Positions 6,986-13,476 of a DNA stretch of 13,522 bases are shown here, piece after piece. The notes beneath the pieces were generated by a model, which saw only the letters and a program-made list of their open reading frames with translations, had not been told where the DNA came from and searched no databases. The stretch covers positions 1-13,522 of the forward strand of contig CAYNOZ010000042.1 of NCBI GenBank assembly GCA_964398955.1. Direction: 5' to 3'. The position numbers were made by a program, and so were the translations under genes. The stretch's first letter is position 1. Each line of letters begins with the position of its first letter. Source of the DNA: CAYNOZ01 sp964398955. Its GTDB lineage: Archaea; Methanobacteriota_B; Thermococci; Thermococcales; CAYNOZ01.

Positions 6986-8167
6986 TTGAAAAAGATATTA
7001 GGATTAACGGTTATTGCCTTGGTTTTAATTTCACCTGTTGTGGCTTCGAATAGTGAGGATTTTGATGTTGGTATCAATTTGAGTGATTCGTCGGTTGTGG
7101 TTCATAATGAGGTTAAGTTTGTTGCTTCGGTTTCTGGTGATGTAGATATTGATTCTTATAGGTGGGAGTTCGGGGATGGTGATACTGCTTATGGGGAATC
7201 TGTTTCTCATAGATATGATGATACTGGAAACTACGAGGTTGAACTGAGGGTTAAGTCTGAATCTGGTAAGAAAAGATATGCTGAGAAAGATATTAGAGTA
7301 ACTGAGTTTTCTTCTAGTGTTGTTAGTTCTGCTGATAAGATTGAGATTTATATTTCAGGGGAAAGTCCTGGTAAAACTGTTGAAGTTGTTAGGGCAGGTA
7401 AAAGGGTTATAGTTAATATTAAACCTTGGGAAAGCATTCATTCGGTAACCCAGTTTAGCACTTCGACTACTAATTATCTAGGGAATATTTATGTTAAAGT
7501 TAAACATCTTGGTAAGAATCTTGAAAATATTAATGATATACCTAATTCATATACATTTACTAATTTAACTCTTAATAATGCCTTAGAAAGTGAGATAGCT
7601 AATTCTACTGTAGGATTTAGAGTTGAAAAACAATGGATGACTATAATGAGTGCAAATCCGGAAGATATTATCTTAAAGAGACATGTTAACGGAGATTGGC
7701 AGAATCTTAACACTTCAGCTACAGGTGAAAACGAGGAATTCTATAACTTTGAAGCGGAAACACCAGGCTTTTCAGTATTTGGTATCGCAGCAAAACCAAG
7801 ATTAGAAACTAGTACTGAAGTAGATAAAAATATCGGAGAGTCAATATTCGAAGACTTAATTCAGGAAGATTTCAATGAATTGGTGATCGGAAGAGCAGGA
7901 AGTGAGAATATTTCAGCAACATTTACAAAGGATAGTATGAATTATTCGAATAAAAATTATCAAAGTACTTGGAAATCAGTAGATTACGGGTTAATCGAAC
8001 ATAGAAACCAGCAAACGTACATAGTAGGAACTCATAGATACGGTACGGAAGCAGCCTTGATGTTATATGATAAAGTAGAACCAGCTGATAATACATTAGT
8101 TAAGTGGGAAGATCAGAATTCCGACCAAGAAGTACAATGGACTGAAGTAAAAACAGTTAAAGAATGA
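6986..8167 (+). CDS. Secreted PKD and PGF-pre-PGF domain protein
   Basis: An exported cell-surface protein of 393 residues from TTG 6986, or 395 from TTG 6980; numbering here is from 6980. A signal peptide covers about 1-22 (charged LKK, then a hydrophobic run, then VVAS). A PKD domain follows at about 30-108 with the hallmark WEFGDGDTA and HRYDDTGNYEVELRV. Residues about 120-271 match the PGF-pre-PGF domain found in surface proteins of Methanosarcina and haloarchaea, with FRVEKQWM, IILKRHVNGDWQ and the ending YNFEAETPGFSVFGIA. The last 120 residues match nothing I know. No C-terminal PGF-CTERM motif or membrane helix is present, so anchoring is unexplained; it may be released or attach non-covalently. 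Codons drift from T/G-ending to A/C-ending along the gene. Confidence 0.85.
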   Translation: MKKILGLTVIALVLISPVVASNSEDFDVGINLSDSSVVVHNEVKFVASVSGDVDIDSYRWEFGDGDTAYGESVSHRYDDTGNYEVELRVKSESGKKRYAEKDIRVTEFSSSVVSSADKIEIYISGESPGKTVEVVRAGKRVIVNIKPWESIHSVTQFSTSTTNYLGNIYVKVKHLGKNLENINDIPNSYTFTNLTLNNALESEIANSTVGFRVEKQWMTIMSANPEDIILKRHVNGDWQNLNTSATGENEEFYNFEAETPGFSVFGIAAKPRLETSTEVDKNIGESIFEDLIQEDFNELVIGRAGSENISATFTKDSMNYSNKNYQSTWKSVDYGLIEHRNQQTYIVGTHRYGTEAALMLYDKVEPADNTLVKWEDQNSDQEVQWTEVKTVKE

Positions 8168-8181
8168 TTTTAACTATTTTT

Positions 8182-8688
8182 TTACTTTCCTATTATTTTT
8201 AATGAAGCTTTTATTATTATCCAAGGCACTACGTTGATTCCTTTAATATCCTTTTCACTTAGAATAGACTTGTTGATTTCTTCTATTAACTCTGAATTCC
8301 TGTCTTTTAACTTGTTAATCCTATTATTCTTTTCATTTATTACTTTTTCTTTTCTTTTTATCTGACTTTCTTTACTCTCTATTTCATCTTTTAAATCATC
8401 GATTTTTTCTTCCAATTCAGTTATTTCATTATTCTTATTCCTAATTCTAGCCTTCAAAGTACTTTTAGTAGTTTTTAATTCCGTTTCTTTCTTCTCCAAT
8501 TGATCTTTCAAAAACCGGATTTCATTATCTTTTTTTTCAATAAGTAAAGCTGTATTTTCCTTATCTTCGAACAAATACTCCTTTAAAGCATTATTAATCC
8601 CCTGAGAAACACTAATATCATGTTGATCAACACGACCCTTAAGTTGGTTAAAAAGATCATCATCTATAGAAACATCAATATCCACCAT
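8182..8688 (-). CDS. Ribbon-helix-helix-like domain fused to a long coiled coil
   Basis: A protein of 168 residues from ATG 8688, or 171 from TTG 8697. Residues about 2-45 follow the ribbon-helix-helix order: strand VDIDVSI, helix DDDLFNQLKGRV, turn, then helix SVSQGINNALKEYLF. This fold dimerises and binds DNA through the paired strands. Residues about 45-140 are a nearly unbroken charged coiled coil rich in Lys, Glu, Asp, Asn and Ile/Leu heptads. The last 20 or so residues are hydrophobic and basic (VVPWIIIKASLKII), possibly an amphipathic membrane-binding helix. That layout would suit a DNA-tethering or spacing protein; this is inference. No toxin partner is next to it. Convergent with the PKD gene, with a 14-base gap. 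A start at 8688 is preferred because ATG is stronger than TTG; no clear ribosome site decides. Confidence 0.65.
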   Translation of the reverse strand: MVDIDVSIDDDLFNQLKGRVDQHDISVSQGINNALKEYLFEDKENTALLIEKKDNEIRFLKDQLEKKETELKTTKSTLKARIRNKNNEITELEEKIDDLKDEIESKESQIKRKEKVINEKNNRINKLKDRNSELIEEINKSILSEKDIKGINVVPWIIIKASLKIIGK

Positions 8689-8858
8689 ACAAATCAAATA
8701 TAAAAATGGTTTAGGGAAAAAAGAAACTTTTGGTTAAGAGAAAATTTAAATTCAGAATAAAGAAATTTGTATCTATCAACCTGTATTTAACTTTTTAATA
8801 GAATTTTTTCAGACCATAAGAATAAATAAAAAATCAATAAACAATCTTTAATAATTTA

Positions 8859-8871
8859 AAAAGCTTATAAT
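8859..8871 (+). promoter_or_regulatory. Possible + strand BRE/TATA before the two-hairpin element
   Basis: AAAAGCTTATAAT combines a purine-rich BRE-like part with a TATA box. Its centre is about 25 bases before 8893, the first paired base of the hairpin element, so a + strand transcript would begin exactly at the structure. Confidence 0.35.
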
Positions 8872-8892
8872 ATATTTATATATGTATATATA

Positions 8893-8971
8893 GTTAGGGA
8901 AGTCTCCTAAGGAAAAGACTTCCCAACCGAATCCTGAAGCACTTAGGGTCACGTTCAGGCAAGTAATCCGG
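8893..8971. ncRNA. Candidate two-hairpin RNA with complementary (kissing) loops
   Basis: The 338 bases between the coiled-coil and DUF599 genes are otherwise AT-rich and hold no gene. Hairpin 1: GGGAAGTCT (8897-8905) pairs with AGACTTCCC (8916-8924), extended by GTT 8893-8895 with AAC 8925-8927 across one unpaired base. Hairpin 2: CCTGAA (8933-8938) pairs with TTCAGG (8954-8959). Loop 1 contains CCTAAG (8906-8911) and loop 2 contains its exact complement CTTAGG (8942-8947), which would allow a 6-bp kissing interaction. An outer helix on hairpin 2 (8927-8932 with 8966-8971) has an A-C mismatch read on +, but a G-U pair read on minus, mildly favouring minus. Both strands have TATA elements at the right distance. 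On minus it could be a leader RNA of the coiled-coil gene; on + it would be a free small RNA. Confidence 0.5.
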
Positions 8972-8992
8972 CATTATGTTTACGAGAAATTG

Positions 8993-9006
8993 GTATATAT
9001 AAGTTT
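8993..9006 (-). promoter_or_regulatory. Possible minus strand BRE/TATA for the two-hairpin element
   Basis: Read on the minus strand this is AAAACTTATATATA plus CC, a very good BRE/TATA match. It predicts a start near 8974, three bases before the first paired base of the structure read in that direction. Confidence 0.4.
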
Positions 9007-9035
9007 TTGAAGATTTGATATTATTTTTCCTGTTA

Positions 9036-9650
9036 TCAGTTGTCATGTTTTACTGCGAACCATATTGTTATTGATATGAGCAATATTATGTATATCCAAA
9101 GGTTGAAGTACCATGATAGAGATACTATTCCGTATATGAGCCCTCTTCTTGCTAGTAGGTATTCTCTGTTCCCAGCTTCGTATTTTTCTGCTAGGTATTG
9201 TATTGCGTTTTTGTTTTCAATTTTTTTTATTTGGTTTGGTGATGATTTTATTAGTATTGTTATTGCGGTGAAGTATCTGAGTGAGAGCATTGAGTTTAGT
9301 AGTGAAAAGCTTAGGGAGATTATTATTGTCCAGGTTGGGTAGTATTTTGGAATTATGCTTGGAAATTCTATTATTTCTTCTATTCCTATTAAGTTTATTA
9401 GTAACCCTATTAGTAGCACACTTGTTGTTGCTAGAAATGTTACGGCCATAATAAGGTTTCTTAATTGTTGTACGATTAGTATATGGTTTTTTTCTTCTAG
9501 AGAGTTGGTTAACCAGCTTTCGATTGAAGGTTCCATTCTTCCCTTTTTAGTTTTCATAGGATTTTTATCAGTAATGTAAAAATACAATCCATGATAACCA
9601 AAGAAAGTTAGGAGGAATGTTATCAGTCCTAGCAGATTAAGATTTAACAT
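9036..9650 (-). CDS. DUF599 family membrane protein
   Basis: A 204-residue integral membrane protein with hydrophobic segments at about 4-25, 66-90, 105-130 and 168-198. Features seen in DUF599 proteins are present in order: GYHGLYFY near the first helix, the segment SWLTNSLEEKNHILIVQQLR followed by NLIMAVTFLATTS, the central pair of helices containing SLRYFT, and the late GNREYLLARRGLIYGIVS segment. Length is typical and the protein looks complete. The function of the family is unknown. An A/T-rich TATA-like stretch lies about 25 bases before ATG 9650 with no ribosome site, so a leaderless transcript is likely. Single-gene unit, divergent from the small-ORF/transporter region. Confidence 0.82.
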   Translation of the reverse strand: MLNLNLLGLITFLLTFFGYHGLYFYITDKNPMKTKKGRMEPSIESWLTNSLEEKNHILIVQQLRNLIMAVTFLATTSVLLIGLLINLIGIEEIIEFPSIIPKYYPTWTIIISLSFSLLNSMLSLRYFTAITILIKSSPNQIKKIENKNAIQYLAEKYEAGNREYLLARRGLIYGIVSLSWYFNLWIYIILLISITIWFAVKHDN

Positions 9651-9772
9651 TACTTAACTTTAGTTGTTAAATTATTAATAATTTTTGTTTATCTTCCTTA
9701 ATTTATATATTGTGTTATTCTTTCAAAACAAAGGTTTTAAATAACACCTTTTCTTCTTCTTTCTCTGGTACT

Positions 9773-9880
9773 ATGAATTGGGGCTTCCAGGTAAAAGATG
9801 TGTTGAATTCAGTGAAATTAGAAGTGATTAGTCCTATTTTTATGATTTATTGGCTTTTTCTTATTGTATTATTAGAATGA
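9773..9880 (+). CDS. Possible 35-residue single-helix membrane protein
   Basis: An ATG frame encodes MNWGFQVKDVLN, then SVKLEVI, then SPIFMIYWLFLIVLLE and TGA. It has an amphipathic N-terminal half and one membrane-spanning segment of about 16 residues at the end. TTTTAAATAA at 9735-9744 is a TATA-like element giving a very short leader. No Shine-Dalgarno site is visible. It may be a genuine small protein or a leader peptide for the transporter operon that starts 126 bases later; that operon also has its own promoter. Two tryptophans and no rare codons argue mildly for real coding, but the length is too short to be sure. Confidence 0.35.
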   Translation: MNWGFQVKDVLNSVKLEVISPIFMIYWLFLIVLLE

Positions 9881-9943
9881 TTATTCAAGAGAGTTGCTTG
9901 CCAGGTGGCTCTTAAGATCTGTTCTTCAGCAAATAAATAATCA
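9878..9943 (+). ncRNA. Possible three-way-junction RNA element upstream of the transporter operon
   Basis: TGATTATT (9878-9885) pairs with AATAATCA (9936-9943), 8 bp. Inside it AAGAG (9887-9891) pairs with CTCTT (9909-9913), and AAGA (9914-9917) pairs with TCTT (9923-9926). The G/C-richer loop GCTTGCCAGGTGG stands out from the AT-rich surroundings. It begins at the stop codon of the small ORF and ends just before the TATA box of the transporter gene, so it could be the 3' end of the small transcript or part of a longer leader. Short AT helices make chance likely. Confidence 0.22.
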
Positions 9944-9950
9944 AAAATGA

Positions 9951-10000
9951 TTTATATTAAGATTAGAATTATTAAGGATTTGCATTAATTTAAAGGAGGT
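9951..10000 (+). promoter_or_regulatory. Promoter and strong ribosome site of the transporter operon
   Basis: TTTATATTAA at 9951-9960, preceded by the purine-rich AAAAATGA, is a clear BRE/TATA and predicts a start near 9981. AGGAGGT at 9994-10000 is a near-perfect Shine-Dalgarno site five bases before ATG 10006, the strongest in the window. Confidence 0.6.
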
Positions 10001-10005
10001 ATTAG

Positions 10006-11175
10006 ATGGAACCTATATTAGGATTATTAGTTTTAAGCGCGATTGTAGCATTAGGAGATGTAGTTTCAAACTTTACTAGGGCTAGAGTTCCTATGTTGAC
10101 TGTTGCATTTTTCACTTACCTTATTCTGATTTGGGTAGGTATGCCTAAGGATCTGCTTCAGGTTGCTAATGCACAAAAATTTGCAGGGGTATTAGTTCCT
10201 ATACTGATTGTGCATATGGGTACTTTACTACCATTTGAAACTTTGAAAAAGCAATGGAGAGCTATTGCCACTGGATTAGGTGGTGTTGTAGGGATTTTGA
10301 TAATGGTAGTTGGCGTTGGAAGTTTAGTAGTTGATTATCCTAGCGGTGTTGCTGCAGCAGGTCCATTATCCGGTGGTTTACTGGCTGGAGTTATTACAAT
10401 GCAAGGATTAGACGGTGCAGGATTATCCAACCTAGTAGTTATAACCGGAATAGTACTAGGGGTTCAAGGAATAATAGGGATGCCGATTGCTTCAAACATT
10501 CTGAAGAGACACGGATCCAAAGTAACTGCTGGATCAGAAGAAAAAATGGAACAACAACTAATGACAGACGGTGGTGAAAAACAGAAAAAGGGGTTACTTA
10601 AAATAGTACCTGATAAATATTTCTCAAACACTGTAATACTCATATTCGCTATTGCAGGTGGAACAGCAGCAATGTACTTGGAAAATCTAACAGGAGGAAC
10701 AATTAGCTATAGTATATTCGCTTTAGTAATAGGTGTAGTTGGATCCTATTTTGGAATACTTCATAAGAAAATACTGGACAAGAGTAATTCCTTTGGAATA
10801 ATGATGTTACTCTTGATAGTCTACCTACTTCCTGTCATGATGAACCGTGTAACACCAAGTATGTTTACAAAGATGATAGGACCAGCAGTAGCCATGATCA
10901 TACTAGGAGTGATAGGATTAATGGCCGGAGGTTACGCGGTTGGAAAATTTATAGGATGGGATTGGACACTTACCATACCCGTAGCAACAACAGCACTATA
11001 CGGATTCCCTGGGGACTACCTACTATGTGAAGAAGTCGCAAGATCAGTTGGAGAAAATGAAAAACACGAAAAGGCAATAATGAACAAAATATTACCTCCA
11101 ATGCTAGTAGGAGGATATACGACAGTAACAACTGCATCAATTGTAGTAGCATCATACTTAGTTGGAACACTTTAA
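10006..11175 (+). CDS. Multi-pass membrane transporter, family not recognised
   Basis: A 389-residue membrane protein with about eleven hydrophobic segments: roughly 2-20, 27-46, 56-75, 85-108, 115-132, 142-165, then 207-226, 232-252, 262-280, 290-312, 322-342 and 362-386. A charged central loop at about 168-205 divides it into two halves. Each half has a Gly/Pro-rich stretch of re-entrant-loop type: AAGPLSGGLLAGV at 117-129 and ALYGFPGDYLLCEEVA at 330-345. This two-halves-plus-hairpins layout resembles sodium-coupled carboxylate or glutamate symporters (ESS and 2-hydroxycarboxylate families), but I do not see their signature motifs. The stop codon overlaps the ribosome site of the amidohydrolase gene, so the two are cotranscribed; the transporter probably imports or exports the substrate or product of that enzyme. 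Substrate unknown. Confidence 0.75.
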   Translation: MEPILGLLVLSAIVALGDVVSNFTRARVPMLTVAFFTYLILIWVGMPKDLLQVANAQKFAGVLVPILIVHMGTLLPFETLKKQWRAIATGLGGVVGILIMVVGVGSLVVDYPSGVAAAGPLSGGLLAGVITMQGLDGAGLSNLVVITGIVLGVQGIIGMPIASNILKRHGSKVTAGSEEKMEQQLMTDGGEKQKKGLLKIVPDKYFSNTVILIFAIAGGTAAMYLENLTGGTISYSIFALVIGVVGSYFGILHKKILDKSNSFGIMMLLLIVYLLPVMMNRVTPSMFTKMIGPAVAMIILGVIGLMAGGYAVGKFIGWDWTLTIPVATTALYGFPGDYLLCEEVARSVGENEKHEKAIMNKILPPMLVGGYTTVTTASIVVASYLVGTL

Positions 11176-11184
11176 GGTGAAAAA

Positions 11185-12399
11185 ATGGGTAAAGTCTTAC
11201 AAGTAGGAAAAATAATAGACGGAAACGGAGATGAATTAAAAAATAAAGAAATCAAAATCAAAGAAGAAAAAATTGTGGAAATCGATGATGAAGTAAAAAA
11301 AGACGAAAAAGACACAGTAAAAAACTTTAAAGACAAAATAATGATTCCAGGAATGATAGACTCACATCTGCATTACGCAATGAATGGAGAACCCAGTTTC
11401 GAAGAAATGTTCCTAGAAGAATCAGTACCGTTCATGACATTAAAAGCAGTAAATCATGCAAGAAAAGATTTAGAAATGGGATTCACAACTGTCAGAGACA
11501 TGGGGGCTCCAGGAGGATTAGCTTTAGCACTTAGAGATGCAATAAATGAGGAACACATAAAGGGACCAAGGATCCTAGCAAGCGGGTCAGCTCTTAGCAT
11601 TTCCAGTGGACATGGTGACTGGTACTCAGAATGGGTTGATTTAGATGAACCATTATCCGTAAAAGCTGATGGAAAAAAAGAGGTAAGAAAAGCTGTAAGA
11701 AAGCAAATTCACAAAGGCGCAGACAATATAAAAGTAATGGCATCTGGCGGAGTTATGGATAAAGGAAGTGAACCAGGAGCACCAGAATACAGCGTAGAAG
11801 AAATGAAAGTAGCAGTAAAAGAAGCTGAAAAAAGAGGACTGCCTACAGGAGCTCACGCACAAGGAACAAGCTCAATAAAAAACGCATTAAAAGCAGGAAT
11901 ATCATCAATAGACCATGGAATCTACCTAGACAAAGAAGCAGTAAAAATGATGAAAGAAAAAGAAAAACACCTAGTACCCACCCTAGCAGCACCAAACAGA
12001 ATAGTAGAATACGGCACAGAAGCCGGAATCCCAGAACACGCAGTAGAAAAATCAAAAAAAGTAAAACAAAGACACGAAGAAAGCTTCAAAATGGCAATAA
12101 AAAACAACGTAAAAATAGCGATGGGAACAGATAGCGGAACCCCATTTAACAAACACGGAGAAAATGCTTACGAACTAGAATTAATGGTAAAACTTGGAAT
12201 GACAGAAATGGAAGCAATACAATCAACAACAAAAGAACCAGCAAAACTACTAAGAATAGAGAACAAACTAGGAACAATAGAAGAAAACAAAATAGCAGAC
12301 CTCGTAATACTAGAAAAAGATCCACTAAAAGACATCACAATACTACAAAAAGAAGAAAACATAACATCAGTATACAAAAAAGGAAAAAAACAAGTCTAA
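11185..12399 (+). CDS. Metal-dependent amidohydrolase (Xaa-Pro dipeptidase/imidazolonepropionase-like)
   Basis: A 404-residue amidohydrolase-superfamily enzyme, a TIM-barrel metal hydrolase with a small beta-sandwich formed by both termini. Metal and catalytic residues are all present: H61 and H63 in DSHLHY, the probable carboxylated K183 in NIKVMASGG, H224 in AHAQG, H244 in SIDHG, and D316 in GTDSG. The motif SGHGDW (141-146) and the spacing fit the group that includes Xaa-Pro and other dipeptidases. The likely reaction is hydrolysis of a peptide or amide bond of a small compound in the cytoplasm. AAGGTGA at 11174-11180 overlaps the transporter stop codon and lies just before ATG 11185, so the pair is tightly coupled. 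No signal peptide. The exact substrate cannot be read from sequence. Confidence 0.88.
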   Translation: MGKVLQVGKIIDGNGDELKNKEIKIKEEKIVEIDDEVKKDEKDTVKNFKDKIMIPGMIDSHLHYAMNGEPSFEEMFLEESVPFMTLKAVNHARKDLEMGFTTVRDMGAPGGLALALRDAINEEHIKGPRILASGSALSISSGHGDWYSEWVDLDEPLSVKADGKKEVRKAVRKQIHKGADNIKVMASGGVMDKGSEPGAPEYSVEEMKVAVKEAEKRGLPTGAHAQGTSSIKNALKAGISSIDHGIYLDKEAVKMMKEKEKHLVPTLAAPNRIVEYGTEAGIPEHAVEKSKKVKQRHEESFKMAIKNNVKIAMGTDSGTPFNKHGENAYELELMVKLGMTEMEAIQSTTKEPAKLLRIENKLGTIEENKIADLVILEKDPLKDITILQKEENITSVYKKGKKQV

Positions 12400-12431
12400 A
12401 AATAGATAAAAATTACAAAAACATTTTTTTA

Positions 12432-13208
12432 TCATTTTTTTCCAATCGTATTATAATTTAAATCACTTACAACGAAATTCGCATACTTATGAACCTCAGA
12501 ATCAAAATGCCAAGCAACCTCTATATTTGTAGGCACCTTAACCCCATTAATCCTTCTATAGTCGTCATACTTACCTCCCCACTCAACTAATTTATAATTC
12601 TCATCACCACCCCAATACCTTTCAGTAACTGATTCAGTAATTTCACCTACTTCATTGAAGACAAAAGAGGCCTCAATAGTATGATCACCATCTTCAAAGT
12701 AAAGTTTAGCTGAACTAGAATCTATGGACTCCCACTCTAAATTTTCTCTCGGAAGTAATGCAGTAGGATACCATGGAGCTTCTAGAACCCATCTAGCCAG
12801 ATCAGCCTGATCCATCTTCTCTCCAGATTTTTCACTTAATGTAAATAAAGAAAGTAATTTAACCTTCATCTCACCTTTCTCATCTATATAAGAATCACTA
12901 GCAGTAACAGGAATTCCCAAAAAAGGCTTAACCTTACCTACCCAAATAAAACCAGGTTTATGAGTAGTAAAAAATTCTTTACCTTTAATATCAAGCCATT
13001 CTTGACCCTTCTTAGTTTTGAACTTTCCAACATGTTCCAACTCAGCATTACTAATATAAGACTGACCCTCCTCAAGCACATTCCTGAAATATCTTTGAAC
13101 AGGTTCAGGCAGATTCTCGATTTCATCATAACTAAATAAATTATCAGATAAATCTTCTGTCTTATCATATAATTCTTTTTTCTTTTTTTCTATACCGCTT
13201 CCTAACAT
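12432..13208 (-). CDS. DUF6544/DUF6920-like protein
   Basis: A 258-residue protein. The match, from memory, is to the DUF6544/DUF6920 family: LPEPVQRYFRNVL at about 33-45, GKFKTK, then GFIWVGKV, DLARWVLEAPWYPTALLP (about 136-153), WESID, TERYWGG, and a closing RRINGVKVPTNIEVAWHF at about 217-234. The conserved tryptophans and the repeated beta-strand pattern suggest a lipid-binding or lipocalin/LolA-like sheet, but the function is unknown. Relatives often have N-terminal membrane helices; here the N-terminus is charged (GIEKKKKELYDKTE) with none, so the protein should be soluble. GAGGTGG at 13213-13219 is a good ribosome site four bases before ATG 13208. It is convergent with the amidohydrolase gene and probably a single-gene unit. 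Its coding strand uses T/G-ending codons, unlike the amidohydrolase next to it. Confidence 0.8.
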   Translation of the reverse strand: MLGSGIEKKKKELYDKTEDLSDNLFSYDEIENLPEPVQRYFRNVLEEGQSYISNAELEHVGKFKTKKGQEWLDIKGKEFFTTHKPGFIWVGKVKPFLGIPVTASDSYIDEKGEMKVKLLSLFTLSEKSGEKMDQADLARWVLEAPWYPTALLPRENLEWESIDSSSAKLYFEDGDHTIEASFVFNEVGEITESVTERYWGGDENYKLVEWGGKYDDYRRINGVKVPTNIEVAWHFDSEVHKYANFVVSDLNYNTIGKK

Positions 13209-13212
13209 AAAA

Positions 13213-13237
13213 CCACCTCAAAGCATATTAATAAAAC
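13213..13237 (-). promoter_or_regulatory. Ribosome site and TATA-like element of the DUF6544-like gene
   Basis: Read on the minus strand, TTTTATTAATA lies at about 13227-13237 and GAGGTGG at 13213-13219, four bases before the ATG. The ribosome site fixes the start; the TATA element is rather close to it and so less certain. Confidence 0.4.
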
Positions 13238-13272
13238 ATAATTGTTTGGATCACAAACTTTAGAGTTTAATA

Positions 13273-13476
13273 ATGAACCTCAAAAATCTTTACCCATCTT
13301 TGGTAATAATTATTTTTTATTCACTGATATTTTTTGAAGCCTTTAGTTTAAGTACTTACTTCCTTGTAATTTTTTTGAATTCAGTATATATGAGTGTTAT
13401 CTATTTCGGTAAAGTAATCTTTCTATTTATCCCTGAGAATATTTTTTGCTCATATACTGAAATAATATTGAATTAA
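13273..13476 (+). CDS. Possible small hydrophobic membrane protein
   Basis: A 67-residue frame, starting MNLKNLYPS and dominated by Phe, Ile, Leu, Tyr and Ser, with two possible membrane segments at about 9-31 and 35-54 and a polar tail. The positively charged N-terminus followed by helices is what a small membrane protein would show. There is no Shine-Dalgarno site and only generic AT-rich upstream DNA. In AT-rich DNA, random open frames are also rich in these residues, so it may be spurious. The stop is followed by a T-rich tract. Apart from this frame I see nothing in 13238-13522. Confidence 0.3.
   Translation: MNLKNLYPSLVIIIFYSLIFFEAFSLSTYFLVIFLNSVYMSVIYFGKVIFLFIPENIFCSYTEIILN

Noticed and set aside
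8885..9001. Purine-type riboswitch
   Set aside because: The topology with kissing loops is similar, but no + strand gene lies downstream and the conserved junction bases of that class are not evident. It is kept only as an unassigned structured element.
10006..12399. Histidine-degradation (imidazolonepropionase) operon
   Set aside because: The amidohydrolase shares only the superfamily motifs; no histidase, urocanase or formiminoglutamase gene is nearby, and SGHGDW fits the dipeptidase-like branch better.
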